From contig CM076847.1 in the NCBI GenBank assembly GCA_039519185.1, forward strand, positions 51,095,708 to 51,159,707: 64,000 bases of DNA. The letters run 5' to 3'. The position numbers and the translations under genes are program-made. Below are positions 11,935-21,756 of the stretch, piece by piece; position 1 is the first letter of the stretch; each line of letters opens with the position of its first letter. Under the pieces are notes generated by a model. It searched no databases and was not told the DNA's origin. It saw nothing but the letters and a program-made list of their open reading frames with translations. This stretch comes from Astragalus membranaceus (taxonomy: Eukaryota; Streptophyta; Magnoliopsida; Fabales; Fabaceae).

Positions 11935-13210
11935 TGTTGAGGCAAAATCCCTAAATCATGTTTTGATGAGAACAAACAATTTTGATAAGATTCTTATGCT
12001 TTCTGATTCGTTAGTGATCTAATTAGCTCTCTTGAGTGAGTGATCTTATAGACAGGTATATAAATGCTACATCTCAAGAGGAACATGTGCTACAAATTAG
12101 CACATCATGAGAAGAAGAATCGAGTCTTAGAAGATACTTTCTAAGCTCAATGAGGTGCTCAGAAGACATAAGCAAGGAGACAATGTTAAGTGTCCTAATA
12201 TGAAACAAAGGAACATATGGAAGTCAAGATATTATACTGAATAAGATGTACTCATATTGGTAGTAAATCAGAAGATACTTCAGAAGGCATTCTGTTGGTA
12301 TCTCAAAAGGTTATTGAGAAGACAATGTTCATAAGCTACTGTACAGGCTTCTGAAGAATGAACAAAAATTGCAGTCTTCTCTAAATGGTATAAATGACAC
12401 ATCTACAATGGTATTATGCTAAGATGAATTGTTTTAAATGAAAGAAGTTATCGCAAAAAGAATTCATTGGTTGAGGACCTCAGAAGCTCTCAACAGTCAC
12501 TTGCAGCAGTGTGTTCATAACTTGGTGTCCATAGTCAAATGTATTTTACTTAAGCTATATTTTCATACATGTACCTTCTAAGCAATATGCATGGGTTGCT
12601 GTATTGTGAGGGAATAGGGCTAAGAAAGTGTTTCATAGAGGTTAAGTTGCTAGACTTGGAAAAAAATTGTGGGCTAAGAAAGTGTTTCTTAGTGGTTAAA
12701 TTGCTAGACTTAGAAAAATCTGGTGGGAGAATTGATAGAACTGTGTAAGAAAACTATCAGGTTTTAGCCATTGGTTGCCTTGTAAAATTATTTGTGAAAT
12801 AGTTGAAAATCTCACTGGGTGTGAGGAGTGGACGTAGCACTTGGCGAGTTGGGTGAAGCACTATAAATCTCTGTGTGTTCTTTACAAGCTTTATTTACTG
12901 CTTTCTCACTAACTGTTTTTCTAAACAAACAACTTAAACAAATTCTTTAAGAACTAAACTATATCATATAAACAATACACAATTTACAAGGTCATCTTTT
13001 CAGGTAAAAACCATACAAGCTTCTCAAAGAATTTGTGTCTAGAAAATGTTTTAAAATGCGTCACAATTCAAACCCCCCTGTCTTGTGACTTATATTTGAC
13101 TTCAGTATTATGCCAAGAAGAATTGTTTTAAGTGAAAAAAGCCATCGATAAAATAATTCATGGGTTGGCAAGCTCAGAAGCTCTCAACGGTCGCTTACAA
13201 CAGTATACGA
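11935..13210 (+). repeat. Copia 3' LTR with a duplicated internal segment
   Basis: The LTR starts TGTTGAGGCAAAATCC after the polypurine tract. An LTR-type end (GTGACTTATATTTGACTTCA) falls at about 13104. The following 13105-13210 repeats, imperfectly, the LTR interior at 12411-12520 (both begin GTATTATGC and both contain CTCAGAAGCTCTCAAC). So the LTR is followed by a second, partial copy of itself. Near 12800-12860 it carries GTGTGAGGAGTGGACGTAGC and a CTATAAATCTCTG segment that also occur inverted at 8376-8650. Confidence 0.72.
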
Positions 13211-13449
13211 AGCCTGCTGCGGTGTACTTGTCTAGGCGCTAAAGGAACAACGGATCTATTTCTCTTTTCTAAAGCACTCCAACGGATCTTTTAAGGCAAA
13301 TGGCCTATAAAGACATGTGTATTTGGTTGATTGGACATGTTGTTTGGTACTGTTATTGTGTACGGATAAGTTTGGAATTGAGCGGAACGAGGATTGAAAC
13401 CATCGGAATTGCGAAATTACACGAAAAGCTGAGTTTTTTTGCAAATTGT

Positions 13450-13580
13450 AAAATTGATTCACAATTCCCAGGAATTGTGAATCAATTCCCAGGATTGTGA
13501 ATCAATTCCTTCGTCTTTGAATCAATTCCAATAAACTGTGAATCAATTCCCATAGACTGTGAATCAATTCACAGATTATT
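13450..13580 (+). repeat. GTGAATCAATTCC repeat array
   Basis: Six to seven copies of a GTGAATCAATTCCC-like unit recur every 20-25 bp. The core AATCAATT differs by one base from the AATCGATT palindrome of the copia LTRs. Confidence 0.85.
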
Positions 13581-13762
13581 TTCTAAAACTAAAACCTTCC
13601 AAACCTCTTCCAATCTCTTTCCCAACCTTCCCCAATGTTATATTAATAATAATACTACACTTATGCTTATGTTTGAGATGTAAATTGATTGATGGTTGAA
13701 TTATAATTGTCGTTATAAACCTTATAGTTATGTATCGAGAGAGAACATTACATGATTAATGA

Positions 13763-13883
13763 ATGAAAAGGACTTGGTGTCCATAATGAAAAGGACTTGG
13801 TGTCCATAATAAAAATGACTTGATGTCCATAATGAAAAGGACTTGGTGTCCATAATAAAATGGACTTGGTGTCCATGAAAAGG
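13763..13883 (+). repeat. Minisatellite on GGACTTGGTGTCCAT
   Basis: About five tandem units of roughly 23-25 bp, each AATGAAAAGGACTTGGTGTCC-like, lie inside the element I LTR. No coding role is apparent. Confidence 0.85.
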
Positions 13884-14600
13884 TTTTGGTAACCAAATCA
13901 ATGTTGAATATGTGAGGTGACGACCTCAAGATGTAGCATACTAGGGGAGTGAAGTCAAGAGCCCAAAACCTATGCCCGATCAATTGTTTGCTCGTTAATT
14001 AGATATTATCGAGGGGGTTCATCAAGGAAACCGTGTAGTGTTTTTCCGGTGTTGTGCTAATGCCATTATGTACGTAGCTATCCTGACTTGGGCTACGAGG
14101 AAAAGAATAAATAAAACACCGTAGCTATGCTGACTTGGGCTACGAGTAAGATATGAATAAAATACCGTGAGTTGAGTTGTGAGGGGTCGCGAAAGAAATC
14201 ATTGAGATTTTATCTCACTGTTTATGTTTTGTGGTTTTTACAGAGAAACAGGGAAAAGCTAAGGCAAAGAAGCATGAGTAGCAGTTGTGCTACATATGAA
14301 GATTTGAAGGATTTTGGAAATCCATTTGACATGTTGCTTAGTTCCCTAGTTGTATATGTATTTCGATATTATAACTTATAAGTTGTTAAAGTTATGTAAC
14401 GCCTATGTTATTTCTATTGTTCAAATAGGTATGAAATGACTTTAAACTTGGGTATAATGTTATTATCTAATTCCCTTTGAGGATTTTTTCATCCAATCTA
14501 GTTATGTTCAATGTCTTAAATTAGAAATATTACTCTGATGTATGCTTATGTTGTGCGTTCTGATATTTCATTAAAGATGAAATATTAGGGTGTTACATTT

Positions 14601-14612
14601 TTCTATCAGAGC
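14601..14612 (+). promoter_or_regulatory. Degenerate primer binding site of element I
   Basis: TTCTATCAGAGC follows the LTR end by three bases. The other Tekay elements here have TGGTATCAGAGC, complementary to the 3' end of initiator Met tRNA. The first bases have decayed. Confidence 0.7.
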
Positions 14613-14744
14613 AGTTCGACCTAGTCGGGCTTAGTTTGATTAGGGTTGATTTATTCCTCGAGCAATTATGTTATATTTCTTCTTATTATGCTAAGAGACA
14701 TTGAGCTTGATCAACTCAATACTTGGTGCATGGTTTGTGGAATT

Positions 14745-15634
14745 ATGGCAGGAGGATCAAGGAACACTCAACAAATCGATCCGCATTTCACATGGATGCA
14801 GACTATGATGGAGAAGCAAACAGTTGGTGGACAAACACTCAAGCTATGATGATGACTATGGAAACTCCTGAAACTTGGGAAAACTTTCGACGGATGTTTT
14901 TGTAAAAGTTTTTCCCTACTACAGTAAGGGCTGAGAAGGAGAATGAATTCTTAACTTTGACACAAGGCAGCTCAACCGTGGGACAATATACCGCTAGGTT
15001 CGAGGAGCTGTATCCATTTTTCAGATTGGCTAGCTATGCTCCGGATGACGGGTGGAAGATGAAAAGATATAAGGTTGGGCTCCGCGAAGATATTGCTCAG
15101 AGTCTAAGTTCCTTTGCTTGCACTAGCTATGCAACTATGGTGCAACAAGCTTACATTGCCGAAACTGATTTGAAAAGGTTGTATGCTAGTAGAAGAGAAT
15201 ATGGACACAACAAAAGAAAGGCAGAATCATCTAAATCTCAAATGGGTTCTAAGAGTGGTATAAACAAGGGTAAGCAGGTGCAAAAGTTTGACTATCCAAA
15301 GTCCAATGCGTGTTCCAGATGTGGAAAGTTTCATAAGGGTGAATGTCACTTCAAGACCAATCTTTGTTTCTATTGCAAGAAGGAGGGACATTACATCAAT
15401 GATTGGCTAGAAAAGAAGAATAATGAATCCGAACAATTGGTTTTGCTCCTGAGTCGGTTGAATTGCCAAAGACTTCTTCTGAATCTGTTATTTCATTCAC
15501 TTCCGCCAGTCAGTGCTTGTTCTAAGGAGCTGAAGCTTATGGTATGATGTTGTCCTCGACTACTGACACAGGTTTAGATTTAACCTCTGTTCAAGTAGTT
15601 AATGAATTTCTTGATGTTTTAAGTGAATACTAAG
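14745..15634 (+). pseudogene. Decayed gag and pol linker of element I
   Basis: It starts MAGGSRNTQQIDPHFTW, matching the start of element E's gag. At about 14808 it jumps to WWTN and the rest of gag (VGQYTARFEELYPFFRL, DGWKMKRYKVGLRED), so about 100 residues are missing. There is a TAA near 14903. Two weak zinc knuckles follow (CSRCGKFHKGEC, CFYCKKEGHYINDW). After 15547, in another frame, the pol linker VVNEFLDVLSEY appears with no protease between. It is a dead relative of element E. Confidence 0.8.
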
Positions 15635-15753
15635 GATGAGTTTTTCATCCAATCTAGTTATGTTCAATGTCTTAAATTAGAAATATTACTCTGATGTATG
15701 GTTATGTTGCGCATTCTGATATTTCATTAAAGATGAAACATTAGGGTGTTACA
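15635..15753 (+). repeat. 119-bp copy of an LTR end embedded in pol
   Basis: Matches 14479-14597, the last 119 bp of the element I LTR, with only a few changes, including the terminal GGGTGTTACA. It sits between the pol linker and an RT fragment, where roughly 200 codons of pol are missing. Confidence 0.88.
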
Positions 15754-15888
15754 AGACCATTGAGTAGCATGTGCAACATCTTCGAATTGTTTTTAATGTA
15801 CTCTTGGAGAAGCAGTTGTATGCTAAACCAACCAAGTGTGGCTTCTGGATGTCAGAAGTGAAATTCCTTGGGCATGTTATATCTCAAT
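15754..15888 (+). pseudogene. Reverse transcriptase fragment
   Basis: Reads [28 protein letters not shown] and LGHVIS, the part of a gypsy RT just after the catalytic aspartates. The catalytic motif itself is absent. It resembles element E's RT and is cut at 15889 by another LTR start. Confidence 0.85.
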
Positions 15889-16190
15889 TGTAACACCCCA
15901 ATTTTATTTGTCATATTACCTATTGATTTTACATGTAGATGTGTCATGGTAATTGTTGTGATGCTTTTTTTTAGGTTCGATTTGTAATTAAAATGTAATT
16001 AGTAATATTTTAATTACCTTTAACTATTTCCTTAATTTAATTATTTATTCTACAAATAATTATGATGATATAATTTGTATCATGAAATTAATATCTTATA
16101 TATAAAATTGTGAAAATGAGTGGAAAGAATTTTAAAGATGCTGAAAGAAAAACGATTTAAACGATTTAAATAACTGTTGCAGCAATGAAA
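15889..16190. repeat. Start of a further LTR, AT-rich
   Basis: TGTAACACCCC at 15889 interrupts RT sequence after TCAAT. AT-rich DNA without coding features follows. I could not find its other end or the matching duplication. Confidence 0.5.
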
Positions 16191-16338
16191 TTATTACTCG
16201 ACAATTTAAAATATAGCAGCAAATGTGCAAACAAGTAACAACTCAAAATAACAAACAAAAAAGAAAGGAAAAGAGGGTTATTTTGAGTTGTTACTTGTTT
16301 TCACATTTGCTGCTATATTTTAAATTGTCGAGTAATAA
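16191..16338. repeat. Near-perfect long hairpin
   Basis: Left arm 16191-16251 and right arm 16278-16338 are reverse complements at 60 of 61 positions, with a 26-base loop. A single-arm copy with the same flanks is at 25498-25558, so the hairpin arose by inverted duplication of that sequence. Bases 16327-16352 form a second, perfect 12-bp inverted repeat. Confidence 0.95.
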
Positions 16339-16464
16339 TTTTATTACTCGACAACGGTTTGCTCAATTAGATTCCAACATCTTAGTGGTCACTTTCTATG
16401 CACCAAATCAAAGTCCTATTTATATCATGCAAACCATTGATCTACTATCACTAGTGCAAAAAAG

Positions 16465-16975
16465 GCATTTAGCGTCGGTTAAATTGGACATTTAGCGTCG
16501 GTTATCGCCCGACGCTAAATCGCCCGATGCTAAATGTCTAACATTTAGCATCGGTTATTTAACCGACGCTAAATGTCACATTTAGCATCGGGTGTTCAGA
16601 TAACCGATGCTAAATGTCCATTTCATCACTGTTTTTGCTGTCTGAAAATGACATTTAGCATCGGTTATTTGAAACAACCGATGCTAAATGTCCTGAAAAA
16701 TGACATTTAGCATCGGGTGTTTGAAACAACCGATGCTAAATGTCCTGAAAGTGACATTTAGCATCGGTTATTTGAAACAACCGATGCTAAATGTTCTGAA
16801 AGTGACATTTAGCATCGGTTGTTCCAAATAACCGATGCTAAAAGTCATTTTTGATAAAAAAAATGACATTTAGCATCGGTTATTTGAAACAACCGATGCT
16901 AAATGTCTAATTTTTTTTAAAAAAATAGACATTTAGCATCGGTTGTTTAAAACAACTGATGCTAAATGTCTATTT
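16465..16975. repeat. CACTA subterminal palindrome array, left end
   Basis: About nine head-to-head pairs of ATTTAGCATCGGTT (GCGTCGG near the tip) form short hairpins with 5-12-base centres such as TTGAAACA. Subterminal repeats of CACTA elements bind the element's own DNA-binding protein, so this is the likely recognition region. Confidence 0.92.
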
Positions 16976-17443
16976 TTTTAATTGGAAGCTGACAGTTTTG
17001 TCTTTGTAGCAGTACACTTACAACATCAACATACAATTCATTTAATTTCAAACATGCCTCACAAACATCACTTACAACATCAATTCATACAAGCTTCAAG
17101 CCATTCATTCAATATGAGATAATTTCTCAATTATTCACATAACAACCACCACTTCAACAACTCATAAACATTCAATTTCTAGAATACAACAACTCTTAAA
17201 AATTGAAATTAAACTTAGAGGGAACACAAAAAGGACACATGAATAAATCTTCTCTAGTTTACTTTCCTTTGACAACACCGCATTCTCTTCCTAAGCTTGA
17301 ATCCAAACGTGGCTTCAATCAACTAGCTCAAGCTCCAAGACTCCATCTAGACTATATCTTTAACCACCATCAGCTCCTAAACCAACCAACGATTTTGAGC
17401 TTATCTATTATAGAAAAAGGGAGAAAAAATCAGCATGTTATCA

Positions 17444-17707
17444 AATGAAATAAGACAAACTTAATAACAGATAGCATGGAAGCAGACAAAATAGCATGGA
17501 AGCAACTGTTTTTGTTTTTCCAGTCCCTGGTGGACCCCATATGAGTTTAATAGGGTCACTGTGATTACACTTCTTCATGTTGACACAGTTTAGTACAGCC
17601 TCTTCCTGAGATTCATTCAAATTCTGAGCTTTGATTATGTTTTGTACTCGAAAACAGGATTGCCTATGATTTTCTCCTGACAAGCAAGTTGGACAGTTTT
17701 CATCCAT
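17444..17707 (-). pseudogene. Captured exon of a SEN1-like helicase gene
   Basis: On the minus strand an acceptor (ATATTTTACAG) precedes an open exon. It reads SQEEAVLNCV and the Walker A motif GPPGTGKTKT, which binds ATP phosphates. The surrounding residues (LNESQ, KLIWGPPGTGKT) are typical of plant SEN1/UPF1-type superfamily 1 helicases. Only about 80 residues are present. After VASMLF the sequence degenerates into a short direct repeat (GCTTCCATGCTAT twice). Without the other helicase motifs it cannot be an enzyme. It lies downstream of, and on the same strand as, the captured ENT gene. Confidence 0.85.
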
Positions 17708-18157
17708 CTGTAAAATATAAAGAACACGTGAAATTCTTTATGACAATATCTTCAAGCGTGAACAGAGACCTTTGAATCGTGAACAGAGATCTAAACAAGA
17801 TGATTGAACATATTCTTTCATATGAGACCAATTTGTACAGATCAATCTGAGAATGAAACAAGTGATAAATTTTTGTCTTTTGAAAGTATTATAAGGGCTC
17901 AAGAATGGAGGAATGGTTTCAACAACTCTAGCATAATCGAGAACATTAGAATGTTCTAATCGATTTTCTATTTTATTTGAAAAGGTTTTGACAAGATCTG
18001 GGAAGCGAAAGAGAAGACGTAAGCATACAAGGTTGGTTATCTAGTTAAAATGTTTCTATGATTGTAATATTTCTTTCCTTAGCCATCTGGCTTATCATAT
18101 TTATACCACATACACTCAAGCCAATAACCATTCCTTTAGTCTTACATGATTAAGATC

Positions 18158-20197
18158 TCACCAACCTTTGCCTATTAACCATAGCCAATCTAGTGTCACC
18201 CCTGCAAAAATACCTCCAAGAAGAAACAACACCAACAAATTTCCCAAGGCATTTTGCTCTGGACCCTACAAAAAGTCAAAACAAAAGGAACATTAATGTG
18301 CATAAACTTAAATCAATTCTACAAACTTAAGACTTTTGATTGTACTTACTATTTAACACCTGATAGACTCACCTTATAACCTTTGGGTGCAGATGTCATA
18401 ACACAAACAGTAAGGTAACCATTGGATAGCCCCAAAAAACATGTCAACATTATAATCCATCCTTGGTCACCATATTTTGCAGTGAAATAAAATGCAGGAA
18501 CAAGTAAGAAACGACTAAGAACTGCTACTATGATAAGCTTTCTTGACTCCAACTTTAAGAATTTCAATAGTGGGATGTATCTTCCCAACATATCCCCCAT
18601 ATTGTACATTGCAATTAAAACAAGAGCATACCTGAAAAATTAGAAAACATAACTAATAGTTGTAAATATAAATTGCATAATAATCCCTCTAGACCTATTT
18701 ATAAGCAAAAATGCAGTTTTAGATTTATAAAATTACTGAATTATCTGGTATGTAGGTTAGATACATCGGTTATTCAATGAAACCTAAAACTACATTTTTT
18801 GCTTATAGACATCTTGGACTATTGTTTTGGGTATAATCTTTAATTAAATACATACAAACTATGTTGTGATGAACATACCTGGTTCCTAAACCATGTTTTC
18901 CGGTATCTTCGGATACGAATCTGGGGAAAATCGATATTGTTAGCACATATATTAGGAACATATCGACAACATAATCAATGTTTTCCAATAACAATTGCTT
19001 GCTTCCCTTCCTCTCTTGTTCTTTTGTATATTCCTCACCCTGAAAAAAAAGGAAATGCTTATATAGCATTAGATGAATCTTAAACAGTGAGATAGTTTTG
19101 AGATGCATTGGAAACTGAAGTAAGGGAAAGAAACAATACTTCTTTCGGTATTGTTTGGATGCCACCGGCTGCAAGGTCAGCTGAAACAGTTTTTGATCCT
19201 TCTGAAGCTGCTTTTGAACGGTAGTACTTCACAATTGGAATTTTAGGAAACACAAATGCATAGAGAAGAACACAAAGAAGCTCAAAGAATGTTGATATGG
19301 CAAAGAATAGAACTGCAAGGACATAAATTATAGCAAAACAAGTGATCAATAACTCTGTAGGATAGAAAGTGAGAAAAGTAATCATAATTATATATAGTTC
19401 AAGATGCCCCTAAATGTAGAAATGTCAATAAGAATGCTGGTAAGCAGTCTATAGTTGAATACTCCGAAGCACCAAGACTTCAATTACTTCCACTTTTCAA
19501 ATTAAAACCGGTGCCTACATGTCAGTGTCAGTGTCGTGTTCTGTGTTCTTGTTTGTGCGGATGTTTCATTAGTAGAATATATTTACTCTTAAGAAATGGA
19601 AAATGAAAAGATGAACATACTGGCTCCTTTTCTAAGACCATCCTTTGAATTCTCGAATGCTGTTTTTGTAATTAACCTTAAAGCAGAGGTTAATGCACCA
19701 GATACAGCCAAACCAGTAAGACAAGACTGTTACAATAAAACCATATTATATAAATTCATCTGCTGATCTTTAACGATATGATGATATAATGGAAATTACA
19801 TTACATAACTAGCTTGCCTGAATGAAATCTGGTTGCATGTAGGATAAGTCTCCAACCATTCCACCTTGAACATGAGCATCTGCAACTCCAAAAGCACCAC
19901 TCAGTGCACATATACCAATGAAAGTTCCAAGTCCTCCAGATGTTGCCAAATTCAACTATAGTAGATTAATGTGGAAAACAAAATCAAAATCATTCTAAGG
20001 GAATCAAGGTTCAGAAATAAGTGAAAAGGACTTAGACTTACAATCAATACCAACAAAGTGGCTATGAAAAATAGAGCATATCCAAATAGGTTCCTTTTTC
20101 TAGTATTGATTTTTGTCTCGTGATAAGCCAGTATAGCAAGTGTTCCAACTGCAAATGGTTGATATACTAGAGTAAGCACTCTGGCTGGATGGTATTT
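18158..20197 (-). pseudogene. ENT: Captured equilibrative nucleoside transporter gene lacking exon 1
   Basis: Seven exons on the minus strand: 20197-20042, 19955-19818, 19726-19621, 19312-19140, 19039-18879, 18631-18373 and 18265-18158, ending in TGA. Together they make 366 codons in one frame. All introns are GT-AG except the second, which is GC-AG. The protein reads YHPARVLTLVYQPFAVGT, FGVADAHVQGGMVGDL, FPKIPIVKYYRSKAASEG, ESRKLIIVAVLSRFLL, GYLTVCVMTSAPKGYK and GPEQNALGNLLV. These are hallmarks of plant ENT3-type transporters, which move nucleosides across membranes. Family members are about 415-420 residues, so only the first exon and first membrane helix are missing. The fragment starts exactly at a splice acceptor. 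The introns show capture as genomic DNA. No stop or frameshift is present, so a chimeric transcript from upstream CACTA sequence is possible but unproven. Confidence 0.93.
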
Positions 20198-20329
20198 CTG
20201 CACAAGGAAAAAAAGAGATTAAAATGTTTCTTTACCAAGATGATTCTCTTTTAAGAAAATTACAACAAGTTCTGGTCTACCAAGCAAGTATCAACAGAGC
20301 AAGCTTCATCAGAGCAAGCAAGCATAAAA

Positions 20330-20640
20330 ACGAAAATCAAGCATCAGTTCAGACAAAGCATCAGTTCTGCAACTTAGGGTTTCAAGCAAAACGAAATCAA
20401 GAAAATCGAAATCAAGAAGCATCAGTACAGATGAAGTATCAGTACTGCTTTGAAGTTGAAATCAAGAAGAACGAAAACGAAATCAAGAAGCATCAGTTCA
20501 GACGAAGTATCAGTACTGCTTTGAAGACGAAATCAAGAAGAACGAAAACGAAAATAGTGATTTTAGAGATGCTAACTGCTTTGAAGACGAAAATGATGCA
20601 GCTTTGAAGATTTCTCTGAAGACGAAAACGATGCCTACTG
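20330..20640. repeat. Degenerate tandem repeat upstream of the ENT fragment
   Basis: A unit of about 66 bp containing AAGCATCAGTTCAGACGAAG and GTATCAGTACTGCTTTGAAG recurs two to three times with decay. On the minus strand it is a CT-rich stretch directly upstream of the ENT exons, like a plant 5' leader. Confidence 0.75.
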
Positions 20641-20897
20641 CTTTGAACACGAAACGAAGATGTGATTCGCGAGGAAGAGAGCGAGAAGGATGAGGGTTCA
20701 CAAGGAAGAGAGCTTCGCGAGGAAGAAGAGTGAGTGTGGGGTTCGTGAAGAAGAACAGTGAGTGTGGGTTCGCGAGGAAGAAGAAATCGAGGGGTTGGGT
20801 GCTGTGCGAGGGTTTCGCGAAGAAAAAGAAGAAGAAGAGGTAGAGTGTGGGTGCTTGCTGTGCGAGGGATTGGAAAATAGGGAAAAGAGGGTTTATA

Positions 20898-21130
20898 CCT
20901 TTAGCATCGGTTGTTTGTAACAACCGATGCTAAAGTTCCTGAGTTGGACATTTAACATCGGTTATTACAAACAACCGATGTTAAAAGTTCAACTCGAGAA
21001 CATTTAGCATCGGCTGTTGCAACAACCGATGTTAAAGGTCTAATGTGAACTAAAACTTTTGCTTCTAATTTCAAAAATGCCACCGGTTACACATTTAGCA
21101 TCGGTTATTCAAATAACCGATGCTAAATGG
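20898..21130. repeat. CACTA subterminal palindrome array, right end
   Basis: Four head-to-head pairs of the ATTTAGCATCGGTT motif, some with AACATCGG, mirror the array at the left end. Confidence 0.92.
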
Positions 21131-21162
21131 TGCTTTTTAATGTCAAATTTCCACTAGTGTAT

Positions 21163-21756
21163 TCCTCAAAGTTACAAATTGTTTTCTAGATCGGGTTTCA
21201 TAGAAGAGGTCCTTCTAAAATTTTCCACCAAAAGTATGATTTCACTATTTCTCATCTCTTAGGTTGCATAACTATCTACTTCCAATATAATCGTAAAGCA
21301 CTACCAAAGGTTCAATAAGGACATGGAATCTAAACTAAGATTAAAATGAATTTTCATCTTAGAGAAATACACGTAAAGCACACAAGCATTTATAAAACAC
21401 GCGTGTATCTAGAATTTGATAAACAAGACACACACATCATCAGTAAAACAATGAAACCATTTTTAGATAGCAATCACAATTAAATTTTCACTTCCTACTA
21501 ATTGAAACATAGAGCTAGAACCTAATGACCTAAGCATAAGAAGTGAAGCAATCTGATAAAATAGAAAAAAATATGTAAGCGTTGCCTTGAACTTTCTTAT
21601 CCAACTAACACGTGGTTTTACCATTTTTTTTGAGGAAAATAAATAGAATATATAATTCTACCAACACAATTAATGGCACACCATAGAGTATAATTAAGTC
21701 ACAAGTACAAAACACATTTTAAACTCTAACTTACCCTAGAAATTTTATATATCAAG
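21163..21756. other. AT-rich spacer
   Basis: No coding region, RNA gene or terminal repeat is recognisable here. It is the host sequence between the CACTA element and the solo LTR. Confidence 0.6.

Larger units (their letters stand above)
13300..14597 (+). repeat. 5' LTR (left end truncated) of Tekay-like element I
   Basis: It ends TTAGGGTGTTACA at 14597, next to a degenerate initiator-Met primer site. The left end is not recognisable and the start is approximate. Inside are an AATCAATT array (13450-13580), a minisatellite on GGACTTGGTGTCCAT (13763-13883), and a conserved block near 13915-13975 (GTAGCATACTAGGGGAGTG) shared with other Tekay LTRs here. The last 119 bp recur at 15635-15753. Confidence 0.75.
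16449..21159 (-). mobile_element. Non-autonomous CACTA element carrying host gene fragments
   Basis: The 4,711-bp element starts CACTAGTGCAAAAAAGGCA and ends with the inverse of CACTAGTGGAAATTTGACA. It is flanked by the 3-bp duplication TAT (16446-16448 and 21160-21162), the signature of CACTA/EnSpm transposons. Both ends carry arrays of palindromic ATTTAGCATCGGTT motifs. No transposase is present. The interior holds seven exons of an equilibrative nucleoside transporter gene and one exon of a SEN1-like helicase, both on the minus strand. It would need transposase from another copy. Confidence 0.96.

Noticed and set aside
17077..17085. ACA followed by TCAAT as the far end of the LTR that starts at 15889
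   Set aside because: It fits the expected duplication but lies inside the younger CACTA element, so the match is coincidental.
20510..20923. 137-codon open frame on the minus strand near the right CACTA end
   Set aside because: It is composed of CT-rich repeat sequence (Phe/Ser/Leu runs) and overlaps subterminal repeats. It lacks a clear ATG or homology, so it is better read as leader-like sequence.
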